The position numbers and the translations under genes are program-made. Positions 37,705 to 49,644 of a DNA stretch of 64,000 nt are shown here, in pieces (position 1 is the stretch's first letter; the number at the start of each line of letters is the position of its first letter). Under the pieces are notes generated by a model. The model was not told the DNA's origin. It saw only the letters and a program-made list of their open reading frames with translations, and did not search any database. The stretch comes from Adenanthera pavonina. Its lineage: Eukaryota; Streptophyta; Magnoliopsida; Fabales; Fabaceae. Where the stretch lies: NCBI GenBank assembly GCA_026686845.1, contig JAIVEN010000003.1, forward strand, positions 684,501 through 748,500. The letters are read 5' to 3'.

Positions 37705-40700
37705 TTACTTTAGATGATCCTCTTCGGCCCCTTCATACTCAAGTTGTGAGGAAACTGTTGTGTCAGAGGTGGCATCATCGATGAAGTTGGAGAATTCACC
37801 GCCAAGGGAGGAGTTTTCATCTTCGCCGCTGACTGATGGAGCAGGTGAGGCATCAGGAGTAGTGGTGGCGATAGTGGTAGCAGGTGAAGGGAATGAGTCA
37901 GCATCTTCGCCTGACTGTTGCAGACTCCAATACATTATACTGGCTGCAAGAGTGAGAATCATCTTCTGATTAACCTGACATCAGATGAAGAAACAACACA
38001 AGCCTTGGTTAATAAATCAAGTTCAACAGGAAGAATTTATAAGAAGTATTAACGACATTTAAAGGATTTATAAATAAAAATCCTTGTGAAGGACCAAATT
38101 AATCACACAAGTTTTTCAAAGTTACCACATATGCTTCTTGAAATTATAAGTTCAAAACATCCTTACAATATCCAGAAGATCAAGTTGTAATTTTGAGTTC
38201 AAAACATTCTTACAATATCCAGAAGATCAAGTTGTAATTTTGAGAAGAACTAGTAGTAACTTTGAGAAATACTTCAGACCCAAAAAGATTGAGAAATACT
38301 AATAGAAATTTTGGGAAGTACACATGATGACTTGATTTTTCATAGGAATTTTGATTTCAAAATAGTGTTATCAATACTTGGTATAGGTCTTCAAATGTCA
38401 CTTTTCCAAAATATTATCTAGGCACAAACCCGGATTTTTAGAAATGAAAGTGAGCCCCAGCCAAGAAAAATGAAGAAAGAAAGACCTGGCCAGATCCACT
38501 CACATGACTTGGACCCAGAAAACCCATTCCCACTTTACTAGGGGGAATGAGTTTGTGTGCAATCTCAATTATGTCTAATTGAAATCATGTGATGCTTCTC
38601 AAATGGAAGGCAACCGCCATTTCTACTCATTTGCGCACAAGAAATTGTTACATAAAATGATATTACCATCCAGCTATAAAACAAGTCAATTAAAACTCCT
38701 TAAATAGGATTTGCAAGTGGTGAGATTCACTGATAAATTCACTTTAAAGAATTTCTATTGGTTTCTTGCACCTAGCGATAAAAGGAATGCACCTAAGAAT
38801 TTCTATTCACACATATCCTAATGTTCAGAAGCTGCTGATAGCAGAACCAATCTGGTAGCAACCATACCTCTATAATATCCTCAGGTAACAAAAAGATGGA
38901 ACAACCAAGCTTTCGAGCAACACTGATTATGTAGGTAGCATTCAGCTTCTTCTCATCATCTACAATCTCAACAAGAGAGGTGTAAGACTATAATAGAGAT
39001 TCAAGGTTGCTACTATTGAAATAAACACCATAATATACTGTACAGAGGAGCCATTTATTTATTCAGCCACACGCGAAATGCAAATGGCTAGTTTTGTGAG
39101 AAGTCATACCGCTCGCTCCCTTAGTAACAAGATTCCAGTTGACAATCCTGGGCTCTACTGCACTGAGAAGTTCAAGAAAAAAGATTCCACTTGACAAGCT
39201 CTTATCCTGTAACCAACAAAATCCTCGAATGGTCACTAATAAATAGTCATTCTATATTAAAGTTGTGTGCTGGAAATTAGAACAGAAATCATCCTAAAAA
39301 CCTTAAAACTCTCTATGTGGGAAGTTCTCCCAGTGCTCTTCACTTTTCTGTTTGCCCATTTCAGGATATCAGCATCAGTGATCTCCTTTCCTTGGGAATG
39401 AGATCTCAAATTTTTCAGCAGTTGGAGCATACTGTACCTCATCAATTGCCACAAGAAGGCTGGAAAAAAAATAAAAATACGTGATTTTAGAGAATATGAA
39501 AAAAAGCTGCACCCATAAAGACTTGAAATCCAACTGCAGAGCATGAGCAGGATGATTTAACTCCTCATCATATTCCGAAACTTAGATTTTGTAATTTATA
39601 TTTATTACTATACACACTTTCTGACAGTCAAATGCCAACTTAACCATAGACCTTTATACTGAAATCACAAGTAGAATAACTGATGGAAATGGAGGTATGA
39701 CAAAAGTAATGTTGTAAGTTTTGTCACAGGACCCATGGCCAACATGACATCGTGCTTTTAGTTCTATGAAATGAGGGTTTGAGTTGAAGCCTCATTCTGG
39801 GACAAACACAATTGTAAAGGCCACCAAGATTTTACTTTCACCCAAAAACTTAGATATATGGCCTATTACGTAAGAAAAATATGAGAGAAATATTAGCAAT
39901 AATTGAAGATAAAAAGTGTCTATTGTCTGACTCAAGCAATTTTATTTCAAAATTGTCACTTATTTTAACAATAAAAGTGGAACTAAACTAGCCACTTGAA
40001 GATCTTAAATTTGGTGAACATGCTCTTTATCATATCAGGTTCTCTACAGGGTTGCTTCTCTCTTTGGGCTGCAAATGTTCAAATGTCACGAAACTACTAA
40101 AACATAAAACTGAAGGGCGCAGTGGAAGGAAAAGAAAACCTAAGCAGCAAATTTTGTCCATTACATTTGAGTGGATATATACTTAATATAAGCAATATTT
40201 ACTCATCCTCCACTGAGAACATGCAAAGGAATACACTCTCTGCCTTTACAAATTAAAAAAAGGATTCAATAACTTTCCATTGTCATAGCAGATTTGAAAT
40301 GTCTGATGCCACTTGAGAGTGAACTTCAAATATTGAATGTGGCAAAATTTATGCAACAGCATTTAAAAAGGAGAATATATATATGGCTGTCAAATGAGTT
40401 GAACAAGTTCACAAAAGTTTTTAACAGCCCACTTTGATACTGTAATACTAAAATATCAATTTAGCACGGCAGCAAATTCACAAAATATTGATCTGTCAAG
40501 AAGAAACACACTGCTTCTCTCTCTCTCTCTCTCTCTCTCTCAATATATATATATAAAGCACCACTCCAAAAAAAAAAAAAAAGCACACAGCGCTCTCCCT
40601 TTTTTGTCTCCAAATCTGTAGGAAGGTCTGCTAGTCAAATCAGTAGGCTCAAAATTTAAGACACAAAAAAGAATGAGAAGCCATAAAAGATATCAATCAT

Positions 40701-43700
40701 ATTAAGGCAAATATTCTCCATGATTCCATCCCTTTAATTGATTTTGAGAATAAAGGATTACCAAGAATCAGCTTCTTATTTCCTTGCACGATGTCATTGC
40801 CAGCTATATTAACTAGTGAAAACCTCAGTTGTTTCCCGATTTTTATCACCTGATTGCAGTTCTCTACTTTTCTAAATGGCATCTTAATTGGGGGTCTTGT
40901 TGCATGTTTCCAGTTAACTGATCCTGGAGAAATCCTGTCTAGCACCTCCAGAAGTATCCATCTGTTTTAGAGGGAAAAAAAAGAAGAGTCATTTAAGAAC
41001 TTAGTGATATTATAAACTTGATTTCAATATCATGTAAATCTCCTGGCTGCCAAAACAGCAGGAAAGTTAATCTTCTAGTAACTGTAGGCCTCTCTGGAAT
41101 AAGCAGACAAAATAAATATCTACAGGGTGGCTGATTTCCATTAGATTCAGAGATTTCACAGAAATAAAATGATTGTGATTTTGCCTAAATAATAAATGTA
41201 GTTTAGGAGAAGGAATACATACCCATTTCTGAAATCCTCAAATACGTTATTTACGTAAGTCCCAATTCCAAGACTATTGATCCACAGCCTGAAGCATCTC
41301 TCTTCTCTAGATGTTTGCACATCATCTGTCATCATCTCAGCATAAGATATCTTTTTATTGTCCGTGGATAAGCCACTCCTGCATTGGGTATGCCCCTAAT
41401 TAACTAGAATAGTGACAATAAAAAGAAAAGGAAATAAATATAACTGATGCCATAACTAAACTCCAACTATTTGGGTATAGGTCAATTTATGGAGACCGCA
41501 TTAGTATAGAATACTTAATCTTACATTAAATAGTATGGACTATTCAATGAAAGATTTAAGTGAGTTGGTTCTCTCACTTCAACAGCAAACCAATCATGAA
41601 AATGCTTGATTCTAGATGGATTTACTCTGTTTCAGGTGAAACACACCCACAGCTTATCCTAACTGAACTTTTCTTGAAAGAATGAATTATGCAATTTATT
41701 TCAAACCTTTGATGAAATATTTGGGCCACAAATGCAAGATTCAGATTTGAGGAACCCTCCACAATGTCCTTGGGTGTCAAATATCTTTTGCAGCCCATTC
41801 TTTCTGCATGATCAAGTACCAGTTCTGCCCTTTGACTGGAATCCGTAGTATCCAAGGTGGATGGATTGCAATGCTCAGGGGCAAGGACATTAAGAAGATA
41901 AGCATAAGCTCTTCCATCCTGTAAAAATAAGACCAGAGATATGAAAGGATAATCAATTGCTAATGCCTTGATTCAAGTTCAAATTATATAAAGTCAGAAC
42001 CCCCAGGACATTATTGGATTTGAAGCCTATAACTAATAAGAAAGATATGAAAAATAAGATAGGAGAGGTGAACATGTAGAAATGATGGTAAAATTCTGAA
42101 AGAATTAGCATGAGAAAATTTTCATTTAATAAATGATCTCTTAAAATTACTATATATACATATATACATATATGTGAATATTTCACTAGTTAGTCAAACA
42201 TATATACACACACGCGCATCATTTATTAATCAAATCAGTTTAAGGTATCACTTTCAATGCCAAGGTTATTAGAGGAGTGGTTATATACCTTCACATCAGA
42301 AGAGAAATTTTTAACAGTTTTATCATACCCTCCTCTTTGGAGATGAAAATTCATCCATTTTAGTAGAACCTTTTCAGGAGGCAAACTAAGAAGCTCTTCA
42401 ACGTCCTGAGAAAAAGGAAATTAAAAAAAAAAACAGTTAGAAGAAACAGAAAATGTCATAATTGAATATTAGATATTTATTGAATTGTTATTCCAATAAA
42501 CCTTCAAAATATAATGTAAAAAAGAAAGAGTGTCTATATCAACCTGGCTATCCTCAACCAATTCCACAAGTTGAGGCGTCTTCTTAAGGTTCAGATCTGC
42601 TAATAGTTGGATCTGAGATTTCGAGGAGAGAGAGAGAGAGAGAGAGAGGATAAGAGGAAAATGATCAAGTAACCATTTACTAAAGCCTATAGAATATTAG
42701 GCCATTATACAATCAACTTATTCTCAGCTTATGGCAAAATTTAGATAAGTAAATTTAAAGAAAATGAATACTATATGAAGTTCAAGCATAAATACCTTTA
42801 TGATCTGGGAAATCAACCCTAAAACAAGATGAGGCTGCAATGTAAACAACCAAACAATAATGTTACTAATACTTGAAATTGAAATTAAAAAGCTTTTGCA
42901 TAAAAAATAAACAAATCACCAAAATGTCAATAGTAAGGAAAATGGAGCTAGCTAAAACTCACTCTTCCTTCAACTAGGTCCTGCGTACCAATGTTAACTA
43001 CAGTGCAGCCTATTGCCTTGGCAGAATTGAGGCAGAGAGTATGGTTCTCATTCCTCTCCCAAAGATTAAGAATTCTTTTGGCATTGATGGCTCGCTCATC
43101 TATAGTCCCAGGGACAGCAACATTGATAAGTTTACTGCATTAAGCATGGCATATATCAAAGCGGGCACATACTAAAAGCTTTCACGACATAATTAAGCAA
43201 TGCATAATCCAGCAGACCCTGCTTATATACCACAGCAGAACTCCATCTTTTGCAAGATCAAATAAATCATTCGTAGCTGGGTCTAAAGGAAGAAATTGAC
43301 TCAGAAACGGATCATCACCGAGGAAGCTGTTTATGTGAGCAACATAAGACGCTTTTTCTGATTCACTGATGGTGTGAAGAAGCGTGGTTGTGGTTGCCTT
43401 TAGGAATGACGAAGAGTTCTTTGTAACACCTTGTTTTGATGTAGCTAGGCTTTGCAAATCTAAATATACCTGAATAATAAATGCAATGAATTATAATTAA
43501 TGTTATAGCATGGAAACTCCAGCGTTAATACAACAACGTAAGAGTAACATTCCACTGACTTACCCTTAAGAATGATTCAAAATCAATCTCATCGGTCAAG
43601 TCAGGGCTTTTTTCGCCCAAGACCCCCTCAACCTCCTTCTCAGTATACATTTCTTTAAATGCATTTAACTTAGCCAATAAAGGTGGCAAGTCTCCATATG

Positions 43701-43948
43701 TAACTTTGCCGCTCAGATTTTTTAATGCTATAAACTACATCACAAGAAAGAAAGATCGCATGTGTCACAAACAGAACCACGTAACGCATCATATTTAAAT
43801 ATGAAATTTAAAATGGATCCAAATGACCGAATATGGAAGGAACTAATTGGAATGCACTTACTTTAGATTTCAGGCTGCGAAGTTCAACCTGCGTAAACTG
43901 ACTTTGAAGCCATTGATCGGACACAATAACCCCCTCAAAATTGGACAT
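37705..43948 (-). CDS. Fimbrin (plastin), actin-bundling protein
   Basis: Complete gene. Exons: 43948-43862, 43734-43564, 43469-43231, 43134-42963, 42834-42796, 42612-42544, 42405-42289, 41918-41707, 41378-41223, 40961-40762, 39459-39302, 39206-39110, 38959-38868, 37974-37705. All join in frame with GT-AG introns; 692 residues, the usual length for plant fimbrins. Residues about 1-110 are the degenerate EF-hand-like head (VTYGDLPPLLAKLNAF). Four calponin-homology domains follow as two actin-binding pairs, with landmarks DLFDLAKDGVLLC, KVLLKWMNFHLQ, FRLWINSLGIGTYV, LVNIAGNDIVQGNKKLIL and KLGCSIFLLPEDIIEVNQKM. The tail from about 622 is Ser/Pro/acidic and variable in the family. The protein cross-links actin filaments in the cytoplasm. 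The start lies in MSNFEGVIVSDQWLQ, as in the family. I saw no disabling change. Confidence 0.95.
38150..38243. repeat. Two-copy 47-bp tandem repeat in the last fimbrin intron
   Basis: GTTCAAAACATCCTTACAAT-led unit at 38150-38196 and 38197-38243, near identical. It lies between the exons at 37974 and 38868 and does not affect coding. Confidence 0.85.
40516..40556. repeat. CT/AT microsatellite in a fimbrin intron
   Basis: About 12 CT units followed by AT units, in the intron between exons 40961-40762 and 39459-39302. Confidence 0.9.
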
Positions 43949-44800
43949 CTCCGTGTATTACCAACACAGAATATGGGCCAATGAAGGGTACAAGTAGTAC
44001 CCCGAAACTAGAAAACTCCCAGAGAAGACAAAACGATTCGTGAAATGAAGAATTTGTTCTATCCCAAGACCTGATTCCAGATCCAGTTATACACGTTGAG
44101 ATTCAAATACTCCTTAAGAAAGATATAATAGCAATGTAGAATCCAACGCCAAGCAAGAAGTGGTTTGCTCCTGCAAGTCACCAGCCTGTCCAACGCAACC
44201 TAACACAACAAAAGAAGAACTAATTTAAGGGGGAAAAAAGAACAAGGACAGATGAAAGACAAAGAAGGAAAAAGAAACAATAGAGGAAGTTCGTTCGTTA
44301 GATTAGTTATTGAAAGACCAGAGACCCAACATACATAAAAACAAAAGACCCGCAAAACATTACCATCAAAAATAGGAAACGAGTGCTCGGTGTGCGATAA
44401 TTATCTGCCAACTAACATTCTCAAAAATGCTGTGAAGAACACAATGAAACCTGAATGGATTGATTAACGGCTAAGCATAACTCAACATTGTACAAACATT
44501 TTCTTAATGAAGAACGTTCACAACGAATCAGTCAAAACTAATAACAAGAACATGTACCCATGAAAATCTGAGATGCAATCTATCTGTTTCAACTACCCAT
44601 CATTAATTCAATAGTAGCACAATGAATGCTGGAAGATGAAGAGGCAGAGGAGAGAGAAACGTAGAGAGAGAAAGAGGATCGAATTTTCTTCGTGGGAGAG
44701 CAAAGTGCGAGAGAAGGAGAAGGACGTCATGGAGGCAATGTTTTTGCTTGGGACCCCAGCGCCGACTGTGTGACTACGAGGAGATCGGTTTCATTTCACA
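43949..44800 (-). promoter_or_regulatory. Fimbrin leader and promoter region
   Basis: A leader rather than another coding exon is expected upstream of the ATG at 43948. A GA/CT-rich stretch at 44635-44700 suits the 5' leader near the start of transcription. Leader splice sites were not resolved. Confidence 0.4.
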
Positions 44801-47800
44801 CTGATTTTTGTTAGGCTTATCGGAGACGCGCGAGTAGGGAAAATTAAGGTACTCGCCGTCGGTGTGTTACAACTCATGTTATTTTATGTACACCTTTTTG
44901 GTCTTTTCTGCAACTGATTTGTTATGAAGTCGACCTCCTTTTCGGAGTCGTAGGTGAGTGACCTGAGGAAAGTACACGTGGCATTAGTCAAGGCATCCTC
45001 AGGAAACGCAAAATTAAACTTAATTTTTTTAATTAAAAAGACATTAGTTATCTTGAAGAAAAATACTAAAATAATTTTTCCTTCACTCCTTAAAAATTAA
45101 AAATTGTATAGAATTGTTTAGATTTTTCACTATTGTTTTAAAATTTTAGTAAGCATTAATTATTTATTTTATTATTATTAATATCAAATGTATTATTTAA
45201 AAAAATATTCTAATAGAATACTATTAAATATTACAATTACAATAATCTAAATTATTTAATATTTTCATTGATATATGTAAAATAACTTAAAATGATAATT
45301 TTTATGAATAAAAATAAGTAACTAAATAATGTATGGTCCAACTTGACCCGTTAGTCTCATTTTAATACAACTATTAGATACTAAATTGTTTGTTAAAAAA
45401 ATAATAATTGAACAAAAAATTCATCAAATATTTAGATTTTTAAAAAATTTTGAGGTTGTTATTTTGTTTCAGATCATTTCTAATGTTAACCATGCAATTT
45501 ATAAACCTAAATAAATTTCATCATTTTTGTGAAACAATCTGATGGAACATAAAGGGGAATAAACAGTTGTAGAAGTGTTTGCCACGTGACTAGGCACTAT
45601 CCTCATTGAGGGTGAGATTTAATCACCTCATTAATGAGAATTATACATGTTTAAATACATATAAATAGGATATTCCATCATAAAACCATCTATGTTATGT
45701 GATTTTCCCATTTAATGTCATTCCACCAGAAAAAAGAAATTTGGTGGAGGGGGGTTTTTAACTCTAAAATAGTGTGTATACCAACTCAAGTTAACTAAGT
45801 GGTAAAACCACCTCCCTTAAACAATTGATTAGAGGTTTGCTTCTCAACTTTTATATATAAAACAAATTTAATTGGGATAGTTTACTCTTTACCATCCATA
45901 ACTTTTAGGGAGATAGTGTATGAGGGGAAAAAAACCGCTCTCTTGAAGTCAAAAATCGGCTAAAGCTTGTGGGTGAATTTGTTTTGCTAAACTATTGAAT
46001 AATATTGATTATGAAAATATCAATACCAATACATCTATTTTCTATGCATAAATATATAAGAAGCCGTGTTATTTCTTACCCATAAACAAAACATCTTACC
46101 TTTACTAAAACAAGTAATTTATTTAAAAAAAAAAGTATTATAAATAGAAGAAAATGTTAAACAAGTCATTTTTACTGTTACATGAAAAAAATCTGGACTA
46201 TTTGTCATTATCGTCACTCCACCTTACCTTTACTATCACGGCTGATTCCATATGACTTAACTGGGTCAGTTTGCTCATAGCTCAACTAAATGAAAAAAGA
46301 AAATAAATAGCTTTCTTTAAATTTTAAAGTTTTATCAGAGTTTTGGCTTAGAATAAAAGACAAGGCTTAATCAATGAATTAATCCACTAATAGAGTATTA
46401 TATTGCTTTCGACAAAAAAACAAGAGTATTATGTTGCTTAGAGTGAGGGTAAAATTACTTTCTCCGTGGACTAGAGGAAAAAGGAGACAAACTATCTCCA
46501 CTCACGATAATAGAGTGATTATATTTTGGTTTGTAACATCTTAAATTGATTAAGGATTAATGACATTTAATTAGAAGATGTTAAAACATCTACTAGTTAA
46601 TTATTGGGGCATTTTTTGTGATAATCATTAAGATATTTAAAATATAATGGAATAGTATTTGTTATTTAATTATGCTGTGGTAATTATTAAGCTTGAAGAG
46701 GTGACATGAGAATTTAATTTTTGTGAGAGAATAAAAAAATAGATAATTAAATTTCATTCCTAAGCAGGATGTAGACGGGAGTAAGGAAATAAATAAAAGC
46801 CACTTAATATAATAAAATAACTAAAGCCTTTAATTAAACTCTTATTTAGTGATCCATACTTATGCCCCCATCAACCCAAACCCTTACCCTTCACTGAATC
46901 CAACTCAGTTCAGATTTTATCGTCTTTTCATTTTATTCTACATTCAATTTAGATAGTGCAGATTAAGATTAGAGAGAGAGAGAGAGAGAGGCCACATAAA
47001 AGAGCAAGGGAGAGTAGTCATGGATGAAGAGAGTTAATATTCTCCTTCTAAGCTTTCAAATGAAAATAACAGTTACTAATTTTGTGATTTTTTTAATTTA
47101 TTTTTGCAGTAAAAGTTTGTAATAGAAATTTCATCAATTACTCATTTATTTAAAAAATATTTTAGTTCAATTAATCTTCTTAGGACGAAAATAACCCTAG
47201 CCCACATAGTTGTTGACAAAACTACCCTTCCTCATCAGTTCTCCATTCCGTCCAGAAGCCATCGTCTTCATCCTTCGTGGCGAGCTCGAGTAGACTCCAA
47301 TGATAGTGACGACATGGATTGTGTAGTCTCCAGACGATGAAGGTTCGAAGTTTCACCAGCTGATAGATGACAAAACGGCAGATTTGGGATTTTGGGTTCG
47401 AAGGTTCTATTAGTGGTGGCAAACGGTAGATTTTGGGCCTTTGTTTAATTTGATGGTGACAGCGACAGCAAACAGCATATGACGATAGATTGTGTTCTTT
47501 CCCTACGTTGTGCCCTTCTTCTTCACCGATGGCTATCTTTGTTCCTCGTTGGGTCTGAAGGTAGATCTCGCTAGTTCTAAGTTCAAAGGTAGATCTCACT
47601 AGCTATCTAGTTCTGGGTTTGAAGGTTTAAATTTAAATACTGGGTTCAATGGCCTGAGCACACTATGGCAACCAAGACAGCATCAGCAAAAGGACCTGGA
47701 CCTGGATCTGGGTGTTGAGTTTCTGGATTTGAAGGCCATGCTTTATTTTTTGTTCCTAGCATTTTTTCTGAATTTGATCGATTTTTATGTTTTTTGGATA

Positions 47801-48589
47801 TGGTTTTTACCATTTCTGGATTGTTTGATTCTGATCTAGTGAAAATTTGGTTTTATGATCTATTGTTTATTATTGTTATTCTAAATTTTGCTAATGAATT
47901 GGGTAATTATTCTGAATTGGATGATGATTGTTGGGATGGGAAGAATCTGAGGTTAGGGATATAAGAAGAATATGGAGCATGATACCTTGCGACTGTTTTA
48001 ATTAGTTGTATTAATTGTTTATGTTCCTTTACGTACACTTTGGTTCCGTTGTGTTTCCCTACTCATCGGATTATTTGATGGCTCAATTAAGAGGTTTTAA
48101 TTGTTTAATTTTTGTATGTTGGGACTTTAAGACTTGAGATGGATTTCTATATATGGCATGATGATAAATTACACTTCAAAAATTAAATAAATATTAATAT
48201 GTGTTGAATTAGTCATGATGAAATTTATGGAATACAAACCGAAATGAAATTAACATATGTTATGAATTATTGAATTTTATTATACTTAGTCGCCATATAG
48301 CTGGCATGATTTTTTTGGTTTGATCATTTATTTTAGCTAGATTAGCTGTAATAAATTAGTATGTGATTTTTCTGTGATTTTCCTTTCATTTAATTGTCCA
48401 GCTTCAAAATCCGGAGTTAATCGTGGAAAAAAAAAAACAAAAGAAGGAATCCTTCCCTTTTATTAATGTAGGGGAAAAAGGGATTTTAGGGCCACATAAG
48501 CAAAATATTGACCAAAAAAACAACCTCTAATTTTTTAAAATTCCTAAAATCTTGAACCCTTTCGGGAAAATAATAATAATGAGCAGATA
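44801..48589. other. Intergenic spacer between divergent fimbrin and SWIB genes
   Basis: AT-rich with no conserved protein. A GA tract at 46972-46991 and a less AT-rich stretch at 47220-47720 look leader-like but show only short unrelated frames (125 codons on minus at 47222-47599, 17 codons from ATG 47665). A promoter or untranslated RNA here is possible but unproven. Confidence 0.4.
45785..46020 (+). repeat. Possible tRNA-derived SINE
   Basis: TTAACTAAGTGGTAAA at 45790 resembles a polymerase III box A, and AGAGGTTTGCTTCTC at 45830 resembles box B, at tRNA-like spacing. No clear tail or target duplication was identified. Confidence 0.3.
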
Positions 48590-49230
48590 AAATTATCACT
48601 ATAATTTTTTTAAGTAAAATAAATAAAATTTTTAAGTAGATTAAATTAAATTTTTAAATAGATTAAATTAATTTTTCAAGTAAAATAAATAAAATTTTTA
48701 AGTAAAATAAATTAATTTTTTAATAGATTGAACTAATTTTATATTAAATTAAATTTATAAATTAACTGAATTAAACTTTTAAATAGAATAAATTTTAAGT
48801 GAATTAAATTAATTTTTAAAATAAATTAAAATAATTTTTTAAATAAATTAAACTAAATTTTCATGTGGAATAAATTAAGTTTCTAAATGAATTAAATTAA
48901 TTTTTAAAATGAATTGAATTAATTTTTAAAGTGGATTTAATTAAATTTTCAAGTAAAGTTAACTTAGAAATTTAATTAATTTATTAGAAAAATTATTTCT
49001 ATTTATTTAAAAAATTAATTTATTCTATTTAAAAATTTAATTTATTTTATTTAAAAATTTAGTTCAATTCAATTAAAAAATTAATTCAATCATCTAAAAA
49101 AATAATTTATTTTATTTAAAAATTTAGTTTAATTCATTTAAAAAAATAAATTAAATTTATTTAAAAAATTAGTACATTTTACTTAAAAAAATTTTAATTA
49201 ATTTGCTTAAAAAATTTTATAAGAATAATT
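48590..49230. repeat. Very AT-rich inverted array
   Basis: From 48590 to about 48960 the strand is built of TTAAGTAGATTAAATTAAAT-type words. From about 48980 to 49225 it is the complementary type (AATTTATTTTATTTAAAAA). The two halves form an imperfect inverted repeat centred near 48970. It ends about 50 bp before the start of the SWIB promoter region. Confidence 0.7.
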
Positions 49231-49522
49231 TATCAACTCATTCTTACTATTTTCGCTCACCCATATCTTTTAAAAAATTGGAGGTTTTCGTTTTTAATTT
49301 CTTATGAACCTCAAATGTCTTTTTCCGTAATATAGCAGGCGATGCACTTTGCCCATAGAACAGGACACGTGGCGATGCATGATTGAACCTTTCGCGACCA
49401 CTCAACCACTTGCTGTGTCCCAAGACTATCCGAAAAATTGGTTGTCATTATCTGTTTGAGACGGAGAGCGATGAGAGAGAAAGAGAGAAGGCAAGGAGTG
49501 TAGAGAGAGAAAGAGAGAAGCT

Positions 49523-49570
<48 letters not shown>

Positions 49571-49644
49571 CGAGGAAGGAGGGGGAAGAGAGAGAGGCAG
49601 TGTCCGTTAATTTCAGTTAAAAAAGGAAAAAAAAGGAGGAAAAA
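49231..49644 (+). promoter_or_regulatory. SWIB gene promoter and GA-rich leader
   Basis: A strongly GA-rich tract at 49463-49600, with an uninterrupted GA run at about 49527-49563, directly precedes the start codon at 49645. Such tracts in plant 5' leaders are binding targets of GAGA-binding BBR/BPC factors (family knowledge). The sequence just before the ATG is A-rich (AGGAAAAA). Confidence 0.5.

Noticed and set aside
47222..47599. A 125-codon minus-strand frame in the fimbrin-SWIB spacer
   Set aside because: No recognisable domain, no splice-linked partner frames, and sequence looks like leader or non-coding DNA.
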